A stretch of DNA of 64,000 nt from contig NZ_CP150233.1 of assembly GCF_037974265.1 (NCBI RefSeq), positions 1,674,001 through 1,738,000 of the forward strand. Reading direction: 5' to 3'. This document shows, piece after piece, positions 24,570 to 32,895 of this stretch. Each line of letters opens with the position of its first letter. Position 1 is the first letter of the stretch. Source of the DNA: Paenibacillus sp. FSL R5-0623. GTDB lineage: Bacteria > Bacillota > Bacilli > Paenibacillales > Paenibacillaceae. The translations under genes were made by a program, and so were the position numbers. The notes beneath the pieces are model-generated. The model saw only the letters and a program-made list of their open reading frames with translations. It was not told the origin of the DNA and made no database searches.

Positions 24570-25373
24570 ATGGAAGTAATAAATTACTTAATTGAGAATG
24601 GCTCATACCTTAGTAATGTACTTATCGCAATCTCTTTCATTGCAGGAGTTATTACATCAATAATTGCACTATTTTTAAGTGGGTCGAAAGAAGAAAAACT
24701 CTTCAAAACTTCCGGCATTTTTTTGGTTTTTATACTTTCATTAATGGCAAATAATACTTGGGTGAGTGCAGTATCAATTTTTATTATCGCCACAATAATT
24801 ACAAAGCTGGAGTTCTTGGAAAATCTTGCAGCTTTAGCATGGGGAAGAGATAAATTCTGGGATTTTAGAGTAGGACATGCTAATCCGAAGGAAAAGGATG
24901 AGAAATTGAAACGGGAAGAGAAAGAATTGAAGGCAGGCAGTCCAAGTTTGAGCAAACCCAAAAATTATAAGAATATCATTCTTCAATTCGAGTTGAATGT
25001 TTATAATGCTCTTGTAGAAACATCCTTATTTTTGGATCTAAAACCAGAAGTTTCACTTACAAATATAAAAGGATCACTAATAATTGATTTGTTGGGTAGA
25101 ACTTTTGATAAAGATATTATTTTTGAGTTAAAGGCATCTAGTAATCGTGACGTTATTAACAATGGCATTAGGCAACTACATAACTATGTGCATGCCTACA
25201 AAAGTAGCCAATTTAATAGTTTGCTACTAAATAGAGATGTAAAAGGCGTTCTTGTTATAAAGTCTGGAATGAAACCATTACCAAGTATTTATGAAAATAT
25301 GTTTATTCTTGAATATAATGAGGAACAAAAAGTATTTTCAAATTTAGATGATTTTAAGGAGTTTATAAAATAA
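24570..25373 (+). CDS. Membrane protein with a PD-(D/E)XK nuclease-like domain (cassette)
   Basis: A 267-residue protein. Two or three hydrophobic helices (residues about 15-37, 47-60, 63-78) are followed by a charged linker and a soluble domain from about residue 130. There Asp173 (LIIDLLGRTF) and Glu186-x-Lys188 (IIFELKAS) fit the D...ExK signature of PD-(D/E)XK nucleases, with Glu150 as a possible extra ligand. Nuclease-fold proteins fused to membrane segments are a recurring layout in anti-phage systems. Activity is not proven. GGAGG precedes ATG 24570. It is alone between two complete sites. Confidence 0.7.
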   Translation: MEVINYLIENGSYLSNVLIAISFIAGVITSIIALFLSGSKEEKLFKTSGIFLVFILSLMANNTWVSAVSIFIIATIITKLEFLENLAALAWGRDKFWDFRVGHANPKEKDEKLKREEKELKAGSPSLSKPKNYKNIILQFELNVYNALVETSLFLDLKPEVSLTNIKGSLIIDLLGRTFDKDIIFELKASSNRDVINNGIRQLHNYVHAYKSSQFNSLLLNRDVKGVLVIKSGMKPLPSIYENMFILEYNEEQKVFSNLDDFKEFIK

Positions 25374-25408
25374 TTAGATGGATAATTATGGATTAAAAGT
25401 AACTTCTG

Positions 25409-25571
25409 ATAACAAATTTTCACGCATCGGAGCCTTTCGGGCCCTTGGCCCGCGAGATGCGATCGGCAGGGAAGCGGAATCAGCGGAGACATCCGCACCG
25501 ACTAACCGCATCGCGGCCGGCTCCTGATTGAGCCTTAAGTCGGTGTGACGTCGTGAATACGGGAACGTTAT
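25409..25571 (+). repeat. Complete cassette site (array 2, site 3), 163 bp
   Basis: It begins ATAACAAATTTTCACGC and ends CGTGAATACGGGAACGTTAT; TTTTCACG pairs with CGTGAATA. The enlarged, GC-rich centre contains several hairpins (for example GATGCG with CGCATC). It stands out from the AT-rich genes around it. Confidence 0.85.
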
Positions 25572-25639
25572 AAGAAATTCGGGCAATAACAGATAACACA
25601 AATAAATAGCTTATACTTAGTGTGTAAATGGAGGGACTT

Positions 25640-27094
25640 ATGAATCATAGCAAACTTTCAGATCATACTTTCAAAAAAGGGAAATTTATCACGCCTTGGA
25701 ATGAGTTAATGAGTGAAATCGGCAGAGAAAATTCATGGTATCATGGAAGATTGCCAGAATATTTATGGATAGCTCTTATTATTAATTTTTATGGTAGAGA
25801 AAAAGGACTAGTAAAATGCAATATCATTCTCAATAAACTTAAGGAACAAGAGCCCACATTAATTACTCCAAAATTTTCGAGGATTCTTAATTTCGAAACG
25901 GAAAAGCAAACCAAATTCTTTGATTTCTTATTAACTGTTATTGATGCTCAAGTGTTATCACCTTTAACTACTATCTTTACCTATTCTAACTTTCCGGTTT
26001 TTTCGTCAAAGTTCCAATCAAATATGTCAGTTGATGAAAGGGTTGAAACTATAAATTCTGTGATGGAGGAAACCAGCGATCATCAATCATATCTTTCTAC
26101 TGACGTTAGATTTATTATAGTGTATTTCGTTGTACTGTCAGGGAAGTTACAAATGCAACGTGAATCTATGACAATGCTTCTTGAGTATCCTACATTATCA
26201 CATGAAGATGAAAGAATGAGAATGATACGTCCAACGGTAAGGTCAATGGAAATGCTGCAGAACGAAATTGATCCTTTTGATGGAAAATATTTAGATTTCT
26301 TTTGGGAGGCAGTTAGTAGAATGAGTGATTGTAAGTTGTTTTACATAGATATGTCCAGTGAGCTACCTGATACAAAAGAATACATGAGGAGAGTGAAAAT
26401 AATACTTGAATATTATACAGATTTGCTTACATCAGCAAATCCACTTGATAATAAAATGCTAGTCCTCTTGGGAATAACCACGTATTCTTACAAACGATTA
26501 ATAGAGTTGGTTGAACATGAACTCTTCTATACAATTTCAGGCAGGGGTATTGTTCGTACTGTAATAGAGGATTACATAATGATGAAATATTTACTTAAAA
26601 ACGAATCATTACATGCTGATATATGGACAGAGTATCAGTATTACGGAATTGGTCAATACAAACTCATTGTTGAACGTTTTAGACAATCGGAAAAAGAGTT
26701 TCCATATAGCCATGTTTCTTATGAATATATGGATATTTTAGTTAATGAATATAAAAATAAAGAATTTATAGACATGGATACTACCTACTTTGATAAACAA
26801 AATATTAGAGGAAAGGCTATAAGCGTGGATGAGAAGGAGCTATTTGATTTTTATTATGACTATGACTCTGCATTTGAACATGGACTATGGGGAGCGATTC
26901 GTGAAAGTTCATTAATTAAGTGTAATACACCTTCACATCAGTATCATTGTGTTCCAGATATAGAAAATAACCAGAAACTGAGAAACGTTTGGCACGATTG
27001 TGTAAGTGTTTTGAATAAAACACTCAATGTTTTAGAAGAATTATATGGAATCCCTTCGCATTTGTCGGCAGGAGTAAAAGAATATGAACAATAA
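25640..27094 (+). CDS. DUF5677 domain protein (cassette, first of a pair)
   Basis: A 484-residue cytosolic, mostly helical protein. The C-terminal half has the DUF5677 pattern: SGRGIVRTVIEDYIMMKYLL, then a tyrosine-rich helix and the conserved EHGLWGAIRES with HQYHCVPD. DUF5677 is abundant in defence islands and mobile elements; its activity is not settled. The N-terminal 240 residues are not recognised. ATG 25640 has GGAGG 5 bases upstream; ATG 25628 lies inside that site. It overlaps the next gene by 11 bases, so the pair is made together and probably forms one complex or system. Confidence 0.75.
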   Translation: MNHSKLSDHTFKKGKFITPWNELMSEIGRENSWYHGRLPEYLWIALIINFYGREKGLVKCNIILNKLKEQEPTLITPKFSRILNFETEKQTKFFDFLLTVIDAQVLSPLTTIFTYSNFPVFSSKFQSNMSVDERVETINSVMEETSDHQSYLSTDVRFIIVYFVVLSGKLQMQRESMTMLLEYPTLSHEDERMRMIRPTVRSMEMLQNEIDPFDGKYLDFFWEAVSRMSDCKLFYIDMSSELPDTKEYMRRVKIILEYYTDLLTSANPLDNKMLVLLGITTYSYKRLIELVEHELFYTISGRGIVRTVIEDYIMMKYLLKNESLHADIWTEYQYYGIGQYKLIVERFRQSEKEFPYSHVSYEYMDILVNEYKNKEFIDMDTTYFDKQNIRGKAISVDEKELFDFYYDYDSAFEHGLWGAIRESSLIKCNTPSHQYHCVPDIENNQKLRNVWHDCVSVLNKTLNVLEELYGIPSHLSAGVKEYEQ

Positions 27095-28175
27095 TCTACT
27101 TTTAGACGAATTAAATAATATTCAAGTTGAGTATAGAACTATATTAATCAATGCTCTAAAAAATATTAGTGACAATGATGCTGATGCTGTTGTAGATGAA
27201 ATTGGGGTCTTTTGGAGACGTAATAAAAAAATTGTACAGTGTATATTACGTTATTTATATCAACCTTACAGCGCTTACGTATTTACAGCAGCAACAATTT
27301 TGGATATGGATGATTACGAGCATTTCCCATTCGTATCTTTGGGTAAGTACCATTTCTGGGATGATCCGATATACAAGTATATAACGATGCTTAGAAAAAC
27401 TGATGTTAATAGAGATTTTAATTATAAGATGAAGGAACAAATAGCATCTACAATTAGGGATAATATAAAGATAATTGAACAAGCTGGGGGAATAATATAT
27501 ATTTTACCCATCCGATTATTAACCGAAGATAATTCAATGATTTATAAGGCTGCTGATCAAGCATTTTTCAGTATGTTTAAAGATTCCCTTGATATTGAGT
27601 CGTATAAAAATCAATTTAAAACTATAAGTGATATAAAGAATGGATTATTACCAGATATAGATACGAGCATATTTTTTTTAGAAGATGAAGATAGCGGGTT
27701 GGATCTCGAAACCAGATTTACAGTTTATAAGGAGTCAACACTCTTACCACTATCTTCTGATGCTACGGATGCTGAGGTTTTTTGGTTCGTAGTATATAGT
27801 TATTTAGCTCAAGCATTCGATACTATTCTATTAAGTGCAGAACATAGACTAGTTCCATATGTTAGGTTTAAAGTAACTTTTAAATATATATTACAAATCT
27901 CAGGGCATTTCGTTGATAATGAAGAAATATCGGACATGCTTTTCAAATGTGTAATTTCCCATATATTACACCATAAGTTTGACAAACAAAAAATATATGA
28001 AATTGATATTAGAGATTATTATGAAGCCATTAGAAGTTATAATTTTGAAAATCAAATGTTTTTAGAATTAAAACAGCAAGATAATCCTTTTACTAATCTA
28101 TCCATTAGCGAAGTGAATACTATAATTAATCGTAATTTAGAGAGCTTTTTTACAAGGTTACATCATAATAATTAA
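27084..28175 (+). CDS. Large helical protein of unknown function, partner of DUF5677
   Basis: A 363-residue cytosolic protein, almost wholly alpha-helical by composition, with many Ile, Tyr and Phe residues. No signal, membrane segment, P-loop or nuclease motif is visible. It overlaps DUF5677 by 11 bases. The pair fills one cassette between two complete sites. I recognise no family. The obvious inference is that the two proteins form a single functional unit, possibly for defence. Confidence 0.7.
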   Translation: MNNNLLLDELNNIQVEYRTILINALKNISDNDADAVVDEIGVFWRRNKKIVQCILRYLYQPYSAYVFTAATILDMDDYEHFPFVSLGKYHFWDDPIYKYITMLRKTDVNRDFNYKMKEQIASTIRDNIKIIEQAGGIIYILPIRLLTEDNSMIYKAADQAFFSMFKDSLDIESYKNQFKTISDIKNGLLPDIDTSIFFLEDEDSGLDLETRFTVYKESTLLPLSSDATDAEVFWFVVYSYLAQAFDTILLSAEHRLVPYVRFKVTFKYILQISGHFVDNEEISDMLFKCVISHILHHKFDKQKIYEIDIRDYYEAIRSYNFENQMFLELKQQDNPFTNLSISEVNTIINRNLESFFTRLHHNN

Positions 28176-28202
28176 GTAGCTCAGTGATCGCCCGAACTAC
28201 TT

Positions 28203-28362
28203 CTAACAGAATATCTACGCTGCGGGACTTTCGACCCTTGGTCTGCCAGAAGGTAACTCGAGGAAGTTAACTCAAACATACAACCATATGAGGCAAAGTG
28301 GCAATGCCACCCGGCAGCAACTTGCCTTAAGCCTCTCGGGTTCGTAGATACGGGCTCGTTAT
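28203..28362 (+). repeat. Complete cassette site (array 2, site 4), 160 bp
   Basis: It begins CTAACAGAATATCTACGCTG and ends CGTAGATACGGGCTCGTTAT. Compared with other sites, TATTCACG has become TATCTACG and, on the right, CGTGAATA has become CGTAGATA: two paired changes that keep the stem. Inner parts include CTTGGTCTGCC, GAGTT-like repeats and GGCAAAGTGGCAATGCCACC, itself a hairpin. Confidence 0.85.
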
Positions 28363-28570
28363 AAGAAATCCTTGAAAATCAATTTTAATTTGCAAGTCAT
28401 ATTAGAATACTACGATATTTTAGATAATTTATTTACTCAATCCATTACATTTAATGTCCTGAAAAAGGAGGAGATTAGAAAAAACAATAATAAACAATAT
28501 TTCAAAACAAGAACTAATTACCAGTGAGAAGAAGATCAATTGATCTAATACAACAAAACTGGGCCTTCGT
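28363..28570 (+). other. Cassette-sized segment without a clear gene
   Basis: A 208-base segment between two complete sites. AAGGAGG at about 28465-28471 is followed by a 22-codon frame (LEKTIINNISKQELITSEKK), which begins with TTA instead of TTG. It may be a gene remnant or a promoter-only cassette. Confidence 0.4.
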
Positions 28571-28662
28571 ATAACATAATATTCACGCTGCGGGCATACA
28601 CCCTCGGTCCTGTATTCGCCGGACAGACAGTATACGCTGAGTCGTGAATACAGGAATGTTAT
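28571..28662 (+). repeat. Complete cassette site (array 2, site 5), 92 bp
   Basis: It begins ATAACATAATATTCACGC and ends CGTGAATACAGGAATGTTAT. TATTCACG and CGTGAATA pair perfectly. It has the same length as the array 1 site at 14462-14553. Confidence 0.85.
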
Positions 28663-28697
28663 CTGAAAGACACTTGATGCTGGAAGGGCAGGTAATT

Positions 28698-29240
28698 ATG
28701 AAACATATTTTCACAGAAGATAATATCAAATGGTTCATTGGAATCACTATACCTGTGATTGTTACAGTATCTGGTTGGATCTATGTTTATAGGCTCGGGC
28801 AGAAAAATCTTAAAAGAGATAAACAAATAACAACTTATATAAATACATTTAATTTCATGAAAGATCCAATAAACGATGTAATTCAAAAATATTCAAAACT
28901 ATCTACATATTTATTTTTGACCTATACACGAATACAGCAGCTAAACAAAGATAATCTGCTGTTAGAATCAGATAAAGAATTTCTTTTAGAATCGTTTAAT
29001 ACAAAGAAATTTGAATTATTAAAGAATGATGCAAGTGAAGCTTTTCTCAAGTTTACATATGCTTGGGAGCAATATGAAATTGTATTACTTCCTCTTGTTG
29101 AACAGAGACATGCACTACAAGATGAATTTCAAGAACTAATTCAAATTTCTAGTAAAGCACATACAGAATATTTCACATTTCTTTATTGCATGAATCAAGA
29201 AATAGAGATCGTGGAAAAGTCCAAAGGAACATCTAATTAA
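28698..29240 (+). CDS. Single-pass membrane protein of unknown function (cassette)
   Basis: A 180-residue protein with one N-terminal membrane helix (FIGITIPVIVTVSGWIYVYR) and a helical cytosolic domain (about residues 45-175). The frame is open into the cassette site from 28644, but the true start is ATG 28698, with GGAAGGGCAGG upstream. No family is recognised. The layout (anchor plus helical domain) resembles small defence-associated membrane proteins, but that is analogy only. No complete site is found after it. Confidence 0.7.
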   Translation: MKHIFTEDNIKWFIGITIPVIVTVSGWIYVYRLGQKNLKRDKQITTYINTFNFMKDPINDVIQKYSKLSTYLFLTYTRIQQLNKDNLLLESDKEFLLESFNTKKFELLKNDASEAFLKFTYAWEQYEIVLLPLVEQRHALQDEFQELIQISSKAHTEYFTFLYCMNQEIEIVEKSKGTSN

Positions 29241-29665
29241 AACTCTTCAAGATTACCATGATAAGAGTTTAGATTTCTTCGCATGTATTAGGGATGTGAA
29301 TTTAAACCTACAAAACTTTATCTTTAAAGACTTATTAGGACAAACAGTTAAAAAGAGAATAGTGACTGACTCCAAATACTTAACGATAGACACATTAATG
29401 ACAAAGCATAACAAATCGTAGGTTGTTCGAGAAGAAGTATCTTTTAGATAACAACATATCGATGCATTTGGTTCTCGGTCCGGTAGGGGACCTTTTTGAT
29501 GATAAATATGAGAAGGCACAATTGATAGGAGATAAACAACATAATTACGATATTGACTATGAACATTTAAAACTAACTTCTGATGAAGCATATAATTATT
29601 TTAAAGGTTGTTTTTATACTATATATGACAAGAATGAAAACTTAGATACCATACCAATCTTGTAA
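29236..29665 (+). pseudogene. Unknown gene split by a one-base frameshift
   Basis: From about 29236 one frame reads LQDYHDKSLDFFACIRDVNL, NLQNFIFKDLLGQTVKKRI, continuing to TAG at 29419. From 29423 the next frame continues LFEKKYLLDNNISMHLVLGP and ends at 29665 (IPIL). One base removed near 29419-29421 joins them into about 140 codons. There is no clear start; ATT 29236 lies 8 bases after AAAGGA. I do not recognise the protein. It is broken or mis-assembled, directly upstream of Shedu. Confidence 0.5.
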
Positions 29666-29688
29666 GCTTACTCGTAAAGGGAGGTCCT

Positions 29689-30900
29689 ATGATTAAATTT
29701 GAAGAGATCGGTGATGAAATTATAGTTCGATATATTCCAAGAGATGGGCTCCATTGGGTAATAAAAAAATTTGATGATAATGAAAAGATAGCTATTGGCA
29801 AAACCTTTTACTTTGAAAAGAATGATTTAATTAAGGACATCGACTTAGAAGAATTTACTATAATAGAGGAGGTACAATTTTCTTTTGCCAAGCGAGAAGG
29901 TGATTATTTTAGAGTCAATAAAACTGCAATTAGAGTAGAGAAGGAATTACTAATCCACAAAAATATAAAGTTCCAAATTAATATGTTTAAGACATTTAAC
30001 AATATCTCTATTTTCAGAAGAATTTTTGATGTCATAGAAGGAGATTTGTCTATTGGACCCGATAAATCGGATTTACCAGTAGAAGAGTTCAATAAGCTAT
30101 TGAAAATATTCCCCAATTCCACTGAAGTACGGAAATATTCCAATGCTAGGATTAGTCAGATACTAAAGGAATATGTAAATACAAAACGAGAGTTTGTATT
30201 AGAATATAATTCTTACATGTCTAAGAAGTTAGTGGAAAAGAGTATTAAGTCAAGCTTAAGTGCGACATTTGCTGAGTACGAAGTAAGAAAGTATCAATAT
30301 GTAATGGAACGTCTTAAATATATGCTGAAAAATGAAAATGGCTACACTGAATCAGATTGGCAAAACGAAATTATAGACGTCTTGTTATTGATTTACCCTA
30401 AATATATCCGAGTATTTAAAGAAGTGAGATTCAGAGATGAATATAGTTTAAAACAACGAAGATTAGACTATATGCTAATTGACTCAAGTGGGAATGTTGA
30501 TGTTGTTGAAATAAAAAAACCAAATTTTAATGCTCTGATTTCTCAACATACATATAGAGATAATTATGTTCCAGTTAGAGAACTATCAGGTACGATTATG
30601 CAAGTAGAAAAGTATTTGTTTCATTTGAACAAGTCGGGGAGACAAGGTGAAAAAGATTTAACAAATAAATATAGGGAGTTCCTTCCGAGTGGTTTCGAGA
30701 TTAATATTACAAGTCCTAGTGCTATCATTATTCTTGGAAGAGAAAAGGAACTGAATAGCGAACAACTTCGAGATTTAGAAGTTATCAAAAGAAAATATAA
30801 AAATGTAATGGATATTGTTACATATGATGATCTAATTAGACGGTTAGAAGGCATTATCGGTAAATTTCAAAATCAATTATCCGAACCTAATCCGAGATAA
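29689..30900 (+). CDS. Shedu-family anti-phage nuclease (DUF4263)
   Basis: A 403-residue cytosolic protein. An N-terminal domain (about 1-200) of strands and helices precedes the Shedu nuclease domain: WQNEI (Gln225), then RRLDYMLIDSSGNVDVVEIK with Asp260, Glu274 and Lys276 as D...ExK catalytic residues. TIMQVEKYL and AIIILGREKEL are further family hallmarks. Shedu proteins form tetramers and cut DNA to block phage. AAAGGGAGG lies 6-7 bases before ATG 29689. It is a single-gene defence system, fitting the cassette format. The preceding gene is broken. Confidence 0.9.
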   Translation: MIKFEEIGDEIIVRYIPRDGLHWVIKKFDDNEKIAIGKTFYFEKNDLIKDIDLEEFTIIEEVQFSFAKREGDYFRVNKTAIRVEKELLIHKNIKFQINMFKTFNNISIFRRIFDVIEGDLSIGPDKSDLPVEEFNKLLKIFPNSTEVRKYSNARISQILKEYVNTKREFVLEYNSYMSKKLVEKSIKSSLSATFAEYEVRKYQYVMERLKYMLKNENGYTESDWQNEIIDVLLLIYPKYIRVFKEVRFRDEYSLKQRRLDYMLIDSSGNVDVVEIKKPNFNALISQHTYRDNYVPVRELSGTIMQVEKYLFHLNKSGRQGEKDLTNKYREFLPSGFEINITSPSAIIILGREKELNSEQLRDLEVIKRKYKNVMDIVTYDDLIRRLEGIIGKFQNQLSEPNPR

Positions 30901-31031
30901 TGGGCAATTTAAGCAACATACTCTCAAGTAAATAAAATTTATGAGCCATATTTAGATAGAAGGCATATTTACTCATTACAAATCTCTGGATATCAATAAA
31001 TACATTGAAATTTTCTGAGGGAGACTACAAG

Positions 31032-31822
31032 ATGTTGAAAGACAAAGTTAGATTGATTATTAAAGGTCCAGTTATGTCGATGTGATATTGGGATTATCAT
31101 TAAGGAATATACTTTTGAAATTTTTTAGTAGAAAGGTGCTGTTTGAGTTGATCCATCAGGTAATTCATTTTTATATTAACAAACTAGGTAATTATAATTT
31201 AGTCTTTAATAACATGAAGGTATATTGGTTTGGATTTATTAGTTTGTTAGGGTTAGTTAGTATTGCCTTTTTATTTATTCCTAATGACTACAAGTTTTAT
31301 GGATTTGTAATTTACCTCATACTAACAATTATAGGATTAAACATTGTGAACATTAAAGCTAAGAAAATCGTTCTTACTAAATATGGACTGAAACAAGATG
31401 AAAGAATGTGGGGTGGTTCTGAATTTAATCTATATAAGGAAAATGAATTAAAAAAATATTTAAAGAATGAACTAGGTTTAAATTTATCGAAAAGCTGTAC
31501 TAAAATAATTGAAGCCCTAAATAAGGAAATTGAAAATACTAAACTCACAATTTTTTTTGTTCCGGGCATATTTGTTGGTCTTTTTATACCAATATGGAAC
31601 CAGTATGCTATCACTCAATTCAAAAATATAAGTTTAATGTCCGAAGCAATAACAGTACTAGGTGTTAATATTATAGTAATATTTATGATAACTTACGTGA
31701 TTTCACTTCTTAGATTTGTTATGTCTGATGTAGTGAGTTTGAGAAGAAACAGATTAAAAGAACTAGTAAGCTTAATTGAAGGTATTGATTTGAGAAGCAG
31801 TGATGAAGACTCTGAGAAGTGA
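31032..31822 (+). pseudogene. Membrane protein gene with a one-base frameshift near its start
   Basis: GAGGGAG precedes ATG 31032, and this frame (MLKDKVRLIIKGPVMSM) stops at 31079. Adding one A to the run at about 31065 gives MLKDKVRLIIKRSSYVDVIL and continues in the frame that stays open from 31082 to 31822. The full protein has about 263 residues with two pairs of membrane helices (WFGFISLLGLVSIAFLFIP and following; LTIFFVPGIFVGLFIPIW and following) and a cytosolic helical loop between. I do not recognise it. It is the last gene of array 2. Confidence 0.65.
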
Positions 31823-31952
31823 CTAACTTTTAGATAGATATATTATTCGAATAGAAGTGGCTTTTATGGAGGTTTGATTTTAGGGGGAGAAATACATCAG
31901 CAGACCAGTGAATTGCTAGGACCGTTCAAACGTGAAAGAATAGTCTAGATTT

Positions 31953-32040
31953 TCAACTAGCATATACAATGTCGTAACCAATTCTCTCTAACCAGCTCTT
32001 ATTTTCGCGAATAGATTGGAAGCTGAGAGCTGATCTTATT
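31953..32040 (-). pseudogene. C-terminal remnant of an unknown minus-strand gene
   Basis: The minus strand reads SIIRSALSFQSIRENKSWLE then RIGYDIVYAS and a stop. It is protein-like, but its upstream part is cut by the terminator sequence. The family is not recognised. Confidence 0.4.
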
Positions 32041-32044
32041 ATTG

Positions 32045-32075
32045 ACACCGAAGGCTTAAATCGGTGTTTTTTTAT
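32045..32075 (+). terminator. Strong intrinsic terminator at the array border
   Basis: ACACCGA pairs with TCGGTGT, 9-nt loop, followed by TTTTTTATTTTT. Confidence 0.85.
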
Positions 32076-32244
32076 TTTTAATTCGATCCCCGCATTAAAA
32101 TGATCATTTGTTATCTTATAATTTGGATTAGACGAAGATATTAGTATACAGAATCGGAGCGCAGGTATTTGAATTAAAAATGACTGCTCACGTCTAGCAT
32201 TACCAAGACATGACGCAGTTTAGACCCATCAGAGAGGTGGATGT

Positions 32245-32430
32245 ATGAGCCGGTTGCTTGACTTATTGGAAGAGGAACGGCGCAAGCTTAATCAGCTTGG
32301 AGAGGCATCCTTGAAGCAAGCGATTCCGTTATGGGACAATCCGGAGGTTCAGGAACAGAGCCGAAGGGTAGACGAACTGGTGGCACAAGTTAGTGAAATA
32401 AAGGCGAGACATAGCCGAGTGGTACGCTGA
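32245..32430 (+). CDS. Spo0E-like aspartyl-phosphate phosphatase
   Basis: A 61-residue two-helix protein. The motif SRRVDELVAQ fits the Spo0E signature S-x-x-x-D, placed after the turn (NPEVQEQS). Members remove phosphate from Spo0A-P and so delay sporulation. Length and layout fit the family. GAGAGGTGG lies about 8 bases before ATG 32245. The next gene follows within 40 bases and may be co-transcribed. Other short two-helix proteins can look alike, so the call is moderate. Confidence 0.55.
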   Translation: MSRLLDLLEEERRKLNQLGEASLKQAIPLWDNPEVQEQSRRVDELVAQVSEIKARHSRVVR

Positions 32431-32467
32431 TGAGTGAGATTACATAATGCGTAGGGGAGGAGAAGTT

Positions 32468-32794
32468 ATGGATTTTCCACGGTGGATGCAACGAGCGATT
32501 CAAGCAAGGCTGGATGAGGTGACTGCCCGGATGGAAAATGATCCTGAACTGAGTCGAGTACGTGGGGAAACCGACGAAGCGTTCGAAGCTATGTTTGAAG
32601 GTGAGGATGTCGAGCAGACACCTGGATATACCGAGTGGGAGAATCTCTACATTGTCAGAAAAGGCACAGAGAATGAGCAGTTGTACATGCAAGGACTGAG
32701 GGACGGCATTCAGCTTACAGTTTCCTTGCTGGGTCAGTCGATGCTGGAGGAGACCAATACAAAGGCTCATGAATCCTCTAACGCGAACCCATAA
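32468..32794 (+). CDS. Hypothetical protein, DUF6809-like
   Basis: A 108-residue acidic cytosolic protein. It ends with a helical segment (NEQLYMQGLRDGIQLTVSLL) that is the pattern of DUF6809, a family common in Paenibacillus and related to small regulator-like proteins. The function is unknown. ATG 32468 has GGGGAGGAG at 7 bases upstream; ATG 32447 lies before that site. It lies after the Spo0E-like gene. A bidirectional terminator separates it from the sugar-binding gene, which runs the other way. Confidence 0.6.
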   Translation: MDFPRWMQRAIQARLDEVTARMENDPELSRVRGETDEAFEAMFEGEDVEQTPGYTEWENLYIVRKGTENEQLYMQGLRDGIQLTVSLLGQSMLEETNTKAHESSNANP

Positions 32795-32825
32795 GACAGG
32801 GGAAGCGACCTCAATCTCTACCTAA

Positions 32826-32866
32826 AAAAACAGCCGAAGCGTGTAACTATCGCTTCAGCTGTTTTT
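32826..32866. terminator. Bidirectional terminator
   Basis: AAAACAGC-c-GAAGCG pairs with CGCTTC-a-GCTGTTTT, flanked by an A-run on the left and a T-run on the right. It serves both converging genes. Confidence 0.85.
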
Positions 32867-32895
32867 AAAATCTCTACTTTTCCAAAATCTAACTC

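Larger units (their letters stand above)
31823..32244 (+). other. Right border region of the array
   Basis: No intact gene. It holds a weak similarity to a cassette-site interior (CAGCAGACCAGTGAATTGC at 31900-31918), a minus-strand gene remnant (31953-32040), a terminator (32045-32075) and probably the promoter of the Spo0E-like gene. Confidence 0.4.

Noticed and set aside
23739..28662. CRISPR array as an explanation for the repeats
   Set aside because: Repeats are 92-163 bases, diverged, internally folded and separated by whole genes; no short regular spacers exist.
23739..28662. Simple transcription terminators as an explanation for the repeats
   Set aside because: They are far too long, conserved at both outer ends, lack U-runs, and share a 3' flank.
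28644..28697. N-terminal extension of the membrane protein at 28.7 kb
   Set aside because: It starts inside the cassette site; ATG 28698 has its own ribosome site.
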